The notes under the pieces were generated by a model. It saw only the letters and a program-made list of their open reading frames with translations. It was not told the DNA's origin and made no database searches. Below, piece after piece: positions 11,342 through 21,217 of a stretch of 64,000 bases of DNA. The stretch lies in NCBI GenBank assembly GCA_022799495.1, contig JAAWON010000003.1, forward strand, positions 1 to 64,000. Direction: 5' to 3'. Source of the stretch: Erysipelotrichaceae bacterium (lineage in GTDB: Bacteria; Bacillota_I; Bacilli_A; Erysipelotrichales; Erysipelotrichaceae). The translations under genes were made by a program, and so were the position numbers. Within the stretch, counting starts at the first letter, position 1. The number at the start of each line of letters is the position of its first letter.

Positions 11342-12012
11342 TGGCGCTGAGTAAGCGCCTTTTGGCGCTTTATCGTCTTGCCCAAGGCGGGCGGATTGGG
11401 GCCGATATCGGTTGTGATCACGGGCTATTGGCAATTACCTTGGCGCAACATGGCTATGAACATGTATATGCTTGTGACTTGCGCGCCCAACCTTTAGCAG
11501 CGGCGCGCTCCGCCGTTAAGCAGGCAAAGTTACAAGAACGCATCACTTGTATTCAATGTGATGGTTTGGCTGCACTGGATGATAGTGTTGATACCATTAT
11601 CATTGCTGGAATGGGGTTTGATACCATTCGTACCATACTCATGGCAGAACCACAAAAACTGTGTAAGGGCAGGCGGTTTATTGTGCAGTCCAACTCTCAT
11701 GTGGAACAGTTGCGTCAATGGATCAGTGATCACCACTTTACCATCATGGCAGAGGATTTAATAAAAGAGGATCATTTTTATGAATTGCTTTGCTTTACCT
11801 GTGAAACGCATTCCGCTTATGATGCATGGACACAGCGCTATGGTGTTTTTTTACCTCATCATCCGCTGTTTAAAGAATATTGCATACATCGTTTGAAGCG
11901 TGTGGAAGTGATCTTGGAACATCTGCCGAAGGAACATGCGAAATATTCTTATTATCTTCAGTTCGCACAGGAATTGCATGAATTTATTGGTGAAGAAGCG
12001 CCGTCGCAGTGA
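11341..12012 (+). CDS. trmK: tRNA (adenine(22)-N(1))-methyltransferase TrmK
   Basis: GADIGCDHGLLAITLA, IIAGMGFDTIRTIL; position after rpoD. Confidence 0.9.
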   Translation: MALSKRLLALYRLAQGGRIGADIGCDHGLLAITLAQHGYEHVYACDLRAQPLAAARSAVKQAKLQERITCIQCDGLAALDDSVDTIIIAGMGFDTIRTILMAEPQKLCKGRRFIVQSNSHVEQLRQWISDHHFTIMAEDLIKEDHFYELLCFTCETHSAYDAWTQRYGVFLPHHPLFKEYCIHRLKRVEVILEHLPKEHAKYSYYLQFAQELHEFIGEEAPSQ

Positions 12013-12040
12013 GCAAAGCGTCAATGATTATATACAAAAG

Positions 12041-12119
12041 AAAAAGCGTGGATCTTTATGATTACTACTGCCGTACTTATTTCAATGAAACGGCCACAAA
12101 TCATTGGAAACGCTTTTTT
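12041..12119. terminator. Bidirectional multi-tier terminator between convergent trmK and ispH
   Basis: Nested stems AAAAAGCGT/ACGCTTTTT, ATGATT/AATCAT, GCCGT/ACGGC. Confidence 0.75.
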
Positions 12120-12141
12120 CATTTATCCTATCCAGTATAAA

Positions 12142-13050
12142 TCACTCCAGCAACAAGTTAAGGTCGGTTTTTGGCTTTTCCTTGTTTGTTTCATAATGCA
12201 TCAAGTAGTCAATCACTTGATTGCTTAAATAGGTGGGGGTGGAGGCGCCGGCAGTCACAGCGACTCGCTGCGCATGTGCCAATTGATGTTCTTCAATTCC
12301 ATGTACATCATCAATCAAAAAAACGCGAGTTATTCCATGCTCTCTAGCAATCTGTGCTAAGCGATTGGAATTATTACTGAAGCGATCGCCAACGACATAT
12401 AATACATCTACTTTGGCTTGGGAACTCTTTACAATGGCTTCTTGTCGCATTCTTGTCGCTGCACAGATTTCCTCACTGATGATTGCTTTGGGATAACGTT
12501 TGCGAATCGTTGCCAATTGGGTTTCAATATCGAATATGGACATTGTAGTCTGATTGGTCACGAATAGTTTTTCATTTGAAATCAATGGCAATGGATCGTT
12601 CGGTTCTAAAAAATGAATGCGTTCACTAAGAGCACAGATGGCTTCTGCTTCCGGATGATTTGCCTTGCCAATATAGAGAACATCATAGCCTTGAGCCAAA
12701 TGACTCGCAACCATAGCCTGCGTTTTGCGTACATTGGGACAAGTCGCATCCACACAGATCAATCCTTTTGCCTCGGCTTTTTGAATTACCGCAGGCGCAA
12801 TTCCATGAGCAGTAAAGATGACAACTCCTTCTTTGATTTCATCCAGCAATTCCATTCGACTTTTTGTTTTATCGTCAATTGTACGAATATGTAATTGGGT
12901 CAATGCCTCTGTCACATAGTGATTATGCACGAGCATTCCCAAAATTGTGATTGGCTGATCAGGGTAATCCTTTGCACATTGCTTGGCAATTTGAATTGCT
13001 CGCACAACACCATGACAATATCCACGCGGGGTAATTTGAATGACTTCCAT
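12142..13050 (-). CDS. ispH: 4-hydroxy-3-methylbut-2-enyl diphosphate reductase
   Basis: GYCHGVVRAI, ATCPNV, SNNSNRL, TAGASTP motifs. Confidence 0.96.
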   Translation of the reverse strand: MEVIQITPRGYCHGVVRAIQIAKQCAKDYPDQPITILGMLVHNHYVTEALTQLHIRTIDDKTKSRMELLDEIKEGVVIFTAHGIAPAVIQKAEAKGLICVDATCPNVRKTQAMVASHLAQGYDVLYIGKANHPEAEAICALSERIHFLEPNDPLPLISNEKLFVTNQTTMSIFDIETQLATIRKRYPKAIISEEICAATRMRQEAIVKSSQAKVDVLYVVGDRFSNNSNRLAQIAREHGITRVFLIDDVHGIEEHQLAHAQRVAVTAGASTPTYLSNQVIDYLMHYETNKEKPKTDLNLLLE

Positions 13051-13266
13051 TGCTTCACCTCATTTATCCATTTATCATTATTATAATACATTACGCTGGA
13101 ATCGCATAATATTTTATTTACAATCACTTAAAAATCAGTATAATAAAACCGAGTGTGCCTGTGTGCAAATGAAGGATATCATGAAGAAATAAAAGAAAGC
13201 AAGTTATCATTCTATTGGGAATCTGCGGGTATCATATGCTTTTGAGCAGAATGTGAGGTAAATCGA

Positions 13267-14637
13267 ATGAGTGTACATAGATATAGTGATTATCAGTTAA
13301 AGGATACAACAAGGACTTTTTTAAGCATCAATCAGTTTGTCATGCCGACTCAAATTCAGCAAAAGGTGATTCCCCTTGCGCTGAAAGGGAAGGACATCAT
13401 TGCCCATTCACCGACGGGCACCGGTAAAACACATGCTTTTCTCATTGCCTTGATGGAGCATGTGGATCCAACGCTGCCATATGTGCAAGCGGTGATCACT
13501 GCACCAACGCGTGAATTGGCCTTACAGCTATATGAGCGAGCAAAGGGGATGAATGAGGCAGATCCGCGCTTACAAGTACGCCTGATCAGTGGTGGAATGG
13601 AAAAATCACGCATGAAGGAAGGGCTGAAGCGTGCTGTACATGTTGTGATTGGTACACCGGGACGGATTCGTGATTTGTTTTTGCAGGATCAGACATTATT
13701 GTTACAGCATGTGAGTATGCTGGTGGTAGATGAAGCGGACATGACATTGGAATACGGTTTTTTAGAGGATGTAGATGCCATTGCATCACGGATGCGCAAG
13801 GATTTGCAGATGCTGAGTTTCTCCGCTACGATCCCCAATGGATTAAAACCCTTTTTAAAAAAATATATGCATGATCCCGTCACGATTCAAGTGAGGGAGG
13901 ATTATTTATTTCAACCGCGTATTGAACATGTATTGATCCCTTGCCGGCATTTATCCTATGCCCAAAAGGTATTGGAACTTCTTCCATCCTTCCAGCCGTA
14001 TGTTTGCCTGATTTTTGCCAATACGCGAAGTGAGGCAGCAACGATGGCAGAGATGCTTAGGGATGCCTCATATGATGTAATTGAGTTGCACGGTGCGCTA
14101 AGTCCACGTGAGCGAACGAGGGCGATGAAAGCATTGATGAAACTGGAGCATGCTTATGTAGTTGCAACAGATATTGCGGCTCGAGGTATTGATATAGAGG
14201 GAGTATCCCATGTGATTTCAATGGGTTTTCCGAAAGAATTGGATTTCTATATTCATCGCAGTGGCCGAACAGGACGTGCCGGTAAAGATGGCATTTGCTT
14301 TGCTTTGTATGCCAAAGCAGATGAAAATAGCATTCAGACTTTGCAAAAGCGTGGTATTCACTTTCAGCATCGTCAATTCAAAAACGGGGTTTGGAGTGAT
14401 CTGAAAGCGAAAAACGCGAAAGCAAAGAGACAAGAAGATCCTTTGACAAAGGAAATCAGCAAGCGCATGAGCCGCAAGTCACAAAAGGTGAAGCCGGGAT
14501 ATAAGGCAAAGCGCAAACAGGAAATTGAGCGTCTTAAGCGACGTGCCAAGCGCGAATTAATCCAAAAGGATATTCAGCGACAAAAGAAAGAACGTGCTAA
14601 GGCAGCACAGATGGAAAAGCGAGGAAGCAACGAATGA
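13267..14637 (+). CDS. cshB: DEAD-box RNA helicase (CshB-like)
   Basis: SPTGTGKTHAF, PTRELALQ, DEAD, SFSAT, HRSGRTGRAG; lysine/arginine-rich tail; adjacent to nfo. Confidence 0.88.
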   Translation: MSVHRYSDYQLKDTTRTFLSINQFVMPTQIQQKVIPLALKGKDIIAHSPTGTGKTHAFLIALMEHVDPTLPYVQAVITAPTRELALQLYERAKGMNEADPRLQVRLISGGMEKSRMKEGLKRAVHVVIGTPGRIRDLFLQDQTLLLQHVSMLVVDEADMTLEYGFLEDVDAIASRMRKDLQMLSFSATIPNGLKPFLKKYMHDPVTIQVREDYLFQPRIEHVLIPCRHLSYAQKVLELLPSFQPYVCLIFANTRSEAATMAEMLRDASYDVIELHGALSPRERTRAMKALMKLEHAYVVATDIAARGIDIEGVSHVISMGFPKELDFYIHRSGRTGRAGKDGICFALYAKADENSIQTLQKRGIHFQHRQFKNGVWSDLKAKNAKAKRQEDPLTKEISKRMSRKSQKVKPGYKAKRKQEIERLKRRAKRELIQKDIQRQKKERAKAAQMEKRGSNE

Positions 14638-15518
14638 AAATCGGTTCTCATGTGTCGGTATCAGCGCCCGATTATTTACTCGGGGCGGTACAGGAAGCAT
14701 TGTCCTATGAAGCCAATGCCTTAATGATTTATACGGGACCACCCCAAAACACAAGGCGAAAAGCCGTATCTGAGATGAAAATTGCACAGGCCCATGCAAT
14801 GATGGAAGAACATGGCATTGCCGCTACATCCATGATTGTACATGCGCCTTATATTATCAATTTGGCGAATGTAGTGCGCGAAGAAACATTCACTTTAGCA
14901 GTGGAGTTTTTGGCCAAAGAAATAGAGCGAGTAAAGGAAATCGGCGCAACCGTACTGGTTTTGCATCCGGGTTCGCATGTGGGCGCGGGTGAGCAAGAGG
15001 GGTTGGATCGTATTATCAGCGGACTGGATCTTGCGATGGAACAGATCGGCTCGATACAGATTGCGCTGGAGACAATGGCAGGTAAGGGAAGTGAATTGGG
15101 TTATCGCTTTGAACAACTGCGTTATCTTATGGATCATGCCAAATATGGTGACCATTTGCGGGTTTGTTTGGATACCTGTCATATCCATGATGCAGGATAT
15201 GATCTCACTCAGTTTGATGAGATTTTAGCACAGTTTGATTCTGTGATTGGCCTAGAGCGATTGGCTTGTCTGCATATCAATGATTCCAAAAATATAAGGG
15301 GCGCACATAAGGATCGCCATGCAAATATCGGCTTTGGTGAAATAGGCTTTCACGATCTATGCAAAATTGTGCATCATCCTAAATTACAGGAAACGGTAAA
15401 AATATTGGAAACACCCTATGTGGATGGACATGCGCCTTATCGTCATGAAATTGCCATGTTAAAAAAAGGTGTCTTTGAACCGGAACTGTTAGAGCATATC
15501 AGGAGGGAGGAAGCATGA
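14634..15518 (+). CDS. nfo: Deoxyribonuclease IV (AP endonuclease)
   Basis: IGSHVSVSAPDYL, LHPGSHVG, CLDTCHIHDAGYD, HINDSK…HANIGFGEIG. Confidence 0.96.
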   Translation: MKIGSHVSVSAPDYLLGAVQEALSYEANALMIYTGPPQNTRRKAVSEMKIAQAHAMMEEHGIAATSMIVHAPYIINLANVVREETFTLAVEFLAKEIERVKEIGATVLVLHPGSHVGAGEQEGLDRIISGLDLAMEQIGSIQIALETMAGKGSELGYRFEQLRYLMDHAKYGDHLRVCLDTCHIHDAGYDLTQFDEILAQFDSVIGLERLACLHINDSKNIRGAHKDRHANIGFGEIGFHDLCKIVHHPKLQETVKILETPYVDGHAPYRHEIAMLKKGVFEPELLEHIRREEA

Positions 15519-16243
15519 AAAAGTGGTACTGCGTCTTGGCGGTAATGCTTTTGTTAAGTGGTTGTGATACGCAAGAAGCAAATGAACAAACAGCGACAGA
15601 TAAAAGCGTGGAATTGATTCAATTCAATGAGGCGCAAAGTGGTGATCTGCTTGCGACGTTGCATACCAGTATGGGCGATATCAAAATTCATCTGTTTCCT
15701 AAAATTGCCCCCAAGGCAGTTGAAAATTTTGTGACACATGCGCGTTCGGGATATTATAACAATGTGATTTTTCATCGCGTGATCGCCAATTTTATGATCC
15801 AAAGTGGTGATCCTTCCGGTAATGGTACCGGTGGAAATAGTATTTGGGAGGAACCGTTTGCGGATGAATTTAGTGATCAACTCTATCACTTTAGCGGTGC
15901 GCTAGCAATGGCGAATGCAGGCAAAAATACAAATGGATCACAATTCTTTATCGTTCAAAATGAGGATGGTGCCGCCTATGATGACAGTTATTTTGAACGC
16001 ATTTATATTCAGGCACAAAAAAAGCAGTGGAGCAATGCTGGCTTTGTTCATTCAGACGCAGTCAAACAAGTCTATCGTGAACTGGGCGGAGCACCGCATT
16101 TAGATCAACAGCATACGGTATTTGGACAGGTGATTGAAGGCATGGATGTGGTAAAACGAATTAGTGAGGTAAAAACCGGAGCGAAGGATAAGCCCGTGAG
16201 TGATATTTTCATTACCTCCATTACCATTGAAGAAGTGAAATAA
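15515..16243 (+). CDS. Cyclophilin-type peptidyl-prolyl cis-trans isomerase, lipoprotein
   Basis: Lipobox LLSGC; FHRVIANFMIQSGDP, GSQFFIV, HTVFGQVIEGMDVV. Confidence 0.94.
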   Translation: MKKWYCVLAVMLLLSGCDTQEANEQTATDKSVELIQFNEAQSGDLLATLHTSMGDIKIHLFPKIAPKAVENFVTHARSGYYNNVIFHRVIANFMIQSGDPSGNGTGGNSIWEEPFADEFSDQLYHFSGALAMANAGKNTNGSQFFIVQNEDGAAYDDSYFERIYIQAQKKQWSNAGFVHSDAVKQVYRELGGAPHLDQQHTVFGQVIEGMDVVKRISEVKTGAKDKPVSDIFITSITIEEVK

Positions 16244-16264
16244 CATAGATGGGAAAGGAGGGGT

Positions 16265-16519
16265 ATGGTGAAGCAGGAGCATGTGCTGATCCAGCATTTG
16301 GATGAACTGCATACCACACCGGCCGGAGCAATGCGCATTCAGCGTAATTTGAACTTGCCTGATCATGATGTCATCGCATGGTGTAAAGAGCAAATTATGG
16401 CAAAGGAAGCGATCATTGCCAAAAACGGAAAGAATTGGTATGTCAGCGGCAATGACTGCATCCTTACGATTCATGCGGGCAGTTATACAATAATAACGGC
16501 CCACAAACAAGTGGAATAA
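16265..16519 (+). CDS. DUF3781-like small protein
   Basis: LDELHTTPAGAMRIQRNLNL…VIAWCKEQI pattern; RBS AAAGGAGG just upstream. Confidence 0.6.
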   Translation: MVKQEHVLIQHLDELHTTPAGAMRIQRNLNLPDHDVIAWCKEQIMAKEAIIAKNGKNWYVSGNDCILTIHAGSYTIITAHKQVE

Positions 16520-16552
16520 ATATAATAAAAACTTATAAGAAAAAGATAAAAG

Positions 16553-16600
16553 AAAAGCAAGCAGTTGAGACTATGAATCCATCTCAGCTGTTTGCTTTTT
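16553..16600. terminator. Bidirectional terminator; one arm is coding sequence of ispG
   Basis: AAAAGCAAGCAGTTGAGA / TCTCAGCTGTTTGCTTTT, 18 bp with 2 G-U, 11 nt loop. Confidence 0.88.
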
Positions 16601-17668
16601 TGTGGCTTCTTTCTGAGCACAGAACGCAAGGATTTCCTGTTTCAGACGTGGTACGATTTCCGCTTGCGGCAGTTTGGCAATAATTGTTCCTTTTTTGATT
16701 AGTAAGCCTTCTGATTTACCACCCGCAATTGCGATATCCGCATGTTTGGCTTCACCGGGTCCATTGACTGCACAACCCATAATGGCAACTGTGATATCAG
16801 TGTGAATATTTTGCAAAAAGGCTTCCATTTCTTTTACGGTTTCTTGAATGGACCAAGCGGTTCTTCCGCAAGTTGGGCAGGCAATTAAATTAGGCACTTG
16901 ATGAATGAGACCACAGCATTTTAACAACTGTTTCGCGATTAAAACCTCTTGTAAAGGATCGCCGTTAATGGAAACGCGAATGGTATCGCCGATGCCTTCA
17001 TTTAGCAGTGTGCCTAGCGCCATGCTGCTCTTAATTGCGCCACTGAGCAGTGGACCTGCTTCTGTTACACCCAAATGCAGGGGGTAAGGGAATATCTGTG
17101 CTGCTTGTCGATAAGCATCAATACAAAGCAGGGGATCACTTGATTTAAAGGACAGGCAAATATTATGAAAATCCAATTCCTCAAGGATCGCTACATGACG
17201 TCGCGCACTTTCCATCATTCCTTCCGCATTGACTTTACCGTGTGCCTCATGTATATCTTTTTCTAATGATCCGGAATTGATCCCAATGCGAATGGGAATG
17301 TGCTTATCCTTACATGCGGCAACGACTGCGGCGACTTTTTCTTTACTGCCGATATTACCGGGATTGATGCGTATTTTATCAATTCCATTTGCGGCTGCTT
17401 GAAGAGCCAAACGATAATCATAATGAATATCAGCGACCAAGGGAATATGAATTTGTCGCTTGATTGCTTTGATCGCCTGTGCATCTGCATCATCCATCAC
17501 CGCAATGCGAATGATTTCACACCCTGCCTGTTCTAACGCAAGAATCTGTGCTATAGTTGCCTCTATATCAGCACTTTTGGTATTGCACATAGATTGGATG
17601 AGGACATGATCGCTACCTCCCAGTTGTATACCATTGAAAGAAATCGCTCTTGTTTCTGTTCGTTTCAT
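16571..17668 (-). CDS. ispG: (E)-4-hydroxy-3-methylbut-2-enyl-diphosphate synthase
   Basis: QSMCNTKSADIEATIAQI, CPTCGRT, GCAVNGPGEAKHADIAIAGG. Confidence 0.97.
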   Translation of the reverse strand: MKRTETRAISFNGIQLGGSDHVLIQSMCNTKSADIEATIAQILALEQAGCEIIRIAVMDDADAQAIKAIKRQIHIPLVADIHYDYRLALQAAANGIDKIRINPGNIGSKEKVAAVVAACKDKHIPIRIGINSGSLEKDIHEAHGKVNAEGMMESARRHVAILEELDFHNICLSFKSSDPLLCIDAYRQAAQIFPYPLHLGVTEAGPLLSGAIKSSMALGTLLNEGIGDTIRVSINGDPLQEVLIAKQLLKCCGLIHQVPNLIACPTCGRTAWSIQETVKEMEAFLQNIHTDITVAIMGCAVNGPGEAKHADIAIAGGKSEGLLIKKGTIIAKLPQAEIVPRLKQEILAFCAQKEATKKQTAEMDS

Positions 17669-17952
17669 CGGATCACCTCTGTTATGGCATTATGATAGCA
17701 CACTTTTACGGTTGCGCCAAATAAAATGAAGAGAAAGAAAAGAAGATTTAAGGGAATGTGGTGATTGGGAAAGATGGACAAGTGAAAGAACTACCTTGTA
17801 TGAGCCGTGTTTTTTCTATGTAGGTGTGCTCAAGTATTTGTATTATAGGTGGATTTATATTATAATGAATAGGCAAATTCAGCACATATAGGATATGAGA
17901 ATGGATCTTGTAGGATATGTAAGAATCATCTAGGGGATAAGGAGGTGCCGCC

Positions 17953-20031
17953 ATGTTAAGAAATCCGTTTCGTGAATTAGATGCGAAAAATCTGCTGCAC
18001 AGCAGTGATTTATTAAAGAAACAAAATGATTATCGGAAAATCGTAAATCAGCGTTTGAACGTGGTTATGATTGTAACCGTGCTGTTATTTATGATCATTG
18101 CGGCTCGTTTGATTGATATTCAGATTCGCCAACAGGAGGATTATACGAATAAACTTGAAGTGTATACAATGAAAAAACAAGTATCTTCGACACCTCGGGG
18201 ACAAATGCTGGATGCACAGGGCAAGGAAATTGTGCAGACCATCAGTTCCATCAGCATCACCTATTTTCCAACGGAACATGCGAGCAGCGCAGACCAATGG
18301 GAATTGGCAGTAAAGTTTGCCAAACAGTTCCCGGTGCCTACGGATGACTTGACGCTGCGTGATCTTCAGGATGCATATATTACCTTACATACCACTGAAA
18401 ATGGGATAAATGATCAGGCGAATTATTTACTGAGTGAAGCAGAATTGAAATTGAGTGATGCGCAGATTTATCAATTAAAACTAGAACGCATTACAAAAGA
18501 AATGATAGACGCTGAATTAGATGATGTAACCAGAGCGGCATGGCTTGTTTACAGTGCAATGGAAGTTCATTCACAAAGTTCTCATACCCGCGTAATTTTA
18601 GAGGATATAGATGAGGAAACAATCGCTTATTTGACGGAACATAAGGAGGATTTTCCCGGTTTCGATGTTGATTTTACTTCGTGGAAGCGACAGTATCCTT
18701 ATGGTGATACATTGCGTGATGTATTGGGACAAGTGACGACCAGCAAGCAGGGATTGCCTGCAGAATTGATGCAATATTATCATGCCAAAGGATACGAAAT
18801 GAATGCGCGAGTAGGAAAGTCTGGTTTAGAACAGCAATATGAGGAACTGTTATCCGGTAGCGCAAAGACTAATATGATTAAATATGATGAAGAAGGAAAT
18901 CCTATTTTTACTGAGACAAATCCCGGAAAAAAAGGATACGACTTACAACTGAGCATCAATATTAATCTTCAACAAAAAATTGATGAGATATTAAAAAAGG
19001 TGATGCAGGAGTATGGGGGCAAGGGCAATCGACCTGACATGGATCGCTTGTTTGTCACGCTTATGAATCCCAATACAGGTGAGGTATACGCGATGAGCGG
19101 TGTGTTGCGTAGCGATGATCAGTTGATTAACTATGCCAGCGGTAATTACTTAGAGGGATATACACCCGGTTCTGTTGTAAAAGGGGCAACCGTGTATATG
19201 GGGCTAAATGAAGGGGTTGTAAGCAAAAATGAGATGATTTATGATGCACCGATGCAGATCAAAGGAACGCCAACCATTGCGTCTTTCCAGAATCATGGCA
19301 ATGTGGATGCGGTTACAGCGTTAAAAGTTTCCAGTAATATTTATATGGTGAATATTGCAATTCGTTTGGCAAAGTCAACCTATATTCCCAATGGACCGCT
19401 GTTTATTGATGATGCGGCGGCCGTATTTAAGCTGATGCGCAATTATTATTCTATGTTTGGTCTTGGTGTTTTGACCGGTATTGATGTGCCCAATGAGCAA
19501 TTGGCATTTAAAGGCAGCAATGAGACTCCGGGTAACTTATTATATTTTTCATTTGGCCAATATGATAATTATACGCCAATCCAGTTGTTACAGTATGTTT
19601 CCACGATCGCAAATGGCGGTAAAAAAATCAAGCCGCGCTTGGTCAGTGGGGCATATGGAGTGAACTCTGATTCACTTGTTTACAAGAATACGACGGAGGT
19701 GCTTTCCACGATCTCAGGTAGTTTGGAACACTTGAATACAGTGAAAGAAGGCTTTCGTGCGTGTGTTACCTCAAATTACTGTGGTACAGCGGTAAAAGCG
19801 GCCGGTCATGAGATCGCTGCGAAAACAGGAACTGCCGAAGTCACTATTGATGGGCATGCATCTACCAATGCCTCATTGATCGGCTTTTGGCCATATCAAC
19901 AGCCGGAGGTTGCCTTTGTTTGTTCCGCACCCACTTCTTCAAATACAACCACTGCCACCACGCGTTTACAGGATAATATCTGCACAACGGAAATCATGCC
20001 GCAGGTTATAAAAGCCTATTATGGCGAATAG
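17953..20031 (+). CDS. Penicillin-binding protein 2 (transpeptidase, class B)
   Basis: Single N-terminal TM, GSVVKG, SSN, KTGTAE motifs; RBS AAGGAGGTG. Confidence 0.92.
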   Translation: MLRNPFRELDAKNLLHSSDLLKKQNDYRKIVNQRLNVVMIVTVLLFMIIAARLIDIQIRQQEDYTNKLEVYTMKKQVSSTPRGQMLDAQGKEIVQTISSISITYFPTEHASSADQWELAVKFAKQFPVPTDDLTLRDLQDAYITLHTTENGINDQANYLLSEAELKLSDAQIYQLKLERITKEMIDAELDDVTRAAWLVYSAMEVHSQSSHTRVILEDIDEETIAYLTEHKEDFPGFDVDFTSWKRQYPYGDTLRDVLGQVTTSKQGLPAELMQYYHAKGYEMNARVGKSGLEQQYEELLSGSAKTNMIKYDEEGNPIFTETNPGKKGYDLQLSININLQQKIDEILKKVMQEYGGKGNRPDMDRLFVTLMNPNTGEVYAMSGVLRSDDQLINYASGNYLEGYTPGSVVKGATVYMGLNEGVVSKNEMIYDAPMQIKGTPTIASFQNHGNVDAVTALKVSSNIYMVNIAIRLAKSTYIPNGPLFIDDAAAVFKLMRNYYSMFGLGVLTGIDVPNEQLAFKGSNETPGNLLYFSFGQYDNYTPIQLLQYVSTIANGGKKIKPRLVSGAYGVNSDSLVYKNTTEVLSTISGSLEHLNTVKEGFRACVTSNYCGTAVKAAGHEIAAKTGTAEVTIDGHASTNASLIGFWPYQQPEVAFVCSAPTSSNTTTATTRLQDNICTTEIMPQVIKAYYGE

Positions 20032-20146
20032 ATGAATCATGCAGGTATATACACTTTTTCATTTCACGGTGTTTTAAAAAAAAGATTAGCATTTTTCATA
20101 TGAGTATGTTATAATGCTATCGCAAATAAGGATGAGGAGGTTTAAC

Positions 20147-20296
20147 ATGAGAGATCGTATTACATTCAAGTGTTCTGAGTGCAACGAAGAAAATTACATT
20201 GGAACGCGCAATAAACGTAAACATCCGGAGCGTATGCAGATCAATAAATTTTGCCCGCGTTGTAACAAAAAGACTGCACATAAGGAGAAAAAATAA
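20147..20296 (+). CDS. rpmG: 50S ribosomal protein L33
   Basis: MRDRITFKCSECNEENYIGTRNKRKHPERMQINKFCPRCNKKTAHKEKK; start at ATG 20147 after GAGGAGG. Confidence 0.96.
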   Translation: MRDRITFKCSECNEENYIGTRNKRKHPERMQINKFCPRCNKKTAHKEKK

Positions 20297-20337
20297 AAAG
20301 GGCCACATGGTCTTTTTTATTTCAAAGGAGGTAAGTA

Positions 20338-20946
20338 ATGGCTCAAATTGATTCCATGGTATTAGGCCCGGTTATGACGAATTGTTATTTGTTATGGCAT
20401 CATAACCATGTGCTGATTGTGGATCCGGCCACGAAAAGTGGGCAGATCAAACAATTGATTGAGATGCGGGAAGGGATTGTAGATGGAATTTTCCTTACCC
20501 ATGGGCATTTTGATCATATTGGCGGAGTGGATGCTTATGCACGGTTATATCAATGTCCTGTCTATATCAATGACCCGGATTTGGGGATGTTGAGTGATCC
20601 TTATCGTAATGCCTCAGGACTTGGAGAAGAAGTAATTGTGAAAAGTGAAGCCATTGGTTTACAACCTGGTAAAAATCAGATCAATGAATTTACGTTTACA
20701 CTTATAGATGCTCCCGGTCATACGGAGGGAAGTTGCCTAATGATCTGGGGGGATGCTATGATCTGTGGCGATGTATTGTTTCAAGGCAGTATCGGACGTA
20801 CAGATTTGATTGGTGGATCAAATACGAAAATGTATCAAACACTGGAGATGGTGAAAACATTGGATCCAGATTTAACAATATATCCCGGACATGGCCCTAA
20901 AACGACGTTGGCACAGGAGTTAAAACACAATCCCTTTTTGATTTGA
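20338..20946 (+). CDS. MBL-fold metallo-hydrolase
   Basis: THGHFDHIGG, DAPGHTEGSC, GDVLF, PGHGP motifs. Confidence 0.94.
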   Translation: MAQIDSMVLGPVMTNCYLLWHHNHVLIVDPATKSGQIKQLIEMREGIVDGIFLTHGHFDHIGGVDAYARLYQCPVYINDPDLGMLSDPYRNASGLGEEVIVKSEAIGLQPGKNQINEFTFTLIDAPGHTEGSCLMIWGDAMICGDVLFQGSIGRTDLIGGSNTKMYQTLEMVKTLDPDLTIYPGHGPKTTLAQELKHNPFLI

Positions 20947-20989
20947 TTCTTTCAGCATCTATTATAAAATGAAGATAACCTATTAGAAT

Positions 20990-21050
20990 AAAGAGGTACT
21001 TGAAGTGAAATCAATGAATTGGTTTCACTGCATTTAGTTGCCTCTTTTTT
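20990..21050 (+). terminator. Two-tier intrinsic terminator
   Basis: Outer AAAGAGG/CCTCTTT, inner AGTGAAATCA/TGGTTTCACT, then T run. Confidence 0.75.
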
Positions 21051-21217
21051 ATTTTTGTTCATCCTGATGCGATGTGGACAAGCATTGTGCACCACAATGG
21101 AATAAGGGTAGAAAACTGATGAAAATATAAGTATATTGTCAAGATTCAGATATGAAAAATAAATTTCTGTATTGAGAAAGAAAATTGGATAAAAGCATAG
21201 ATAGAAGGAGGTGAGTT

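Noticed and set aside
13151-13266. Long leader of the DEAD-box helicase gene with a tiny ORF (ATGAAGGATATCATGAAGAAATAA) as a possible cold-responsive element
   Set aside because: No RBS for the tiny ORF and no clear stem recognised; too weak to report.
21140-21180. Possible ComK-type AT-box upstream of comGA
   Set aside because: The A/T runs do not fit AAAA-N5-TTTT pairs convincingly and ComK is not expected outside Bacilli.
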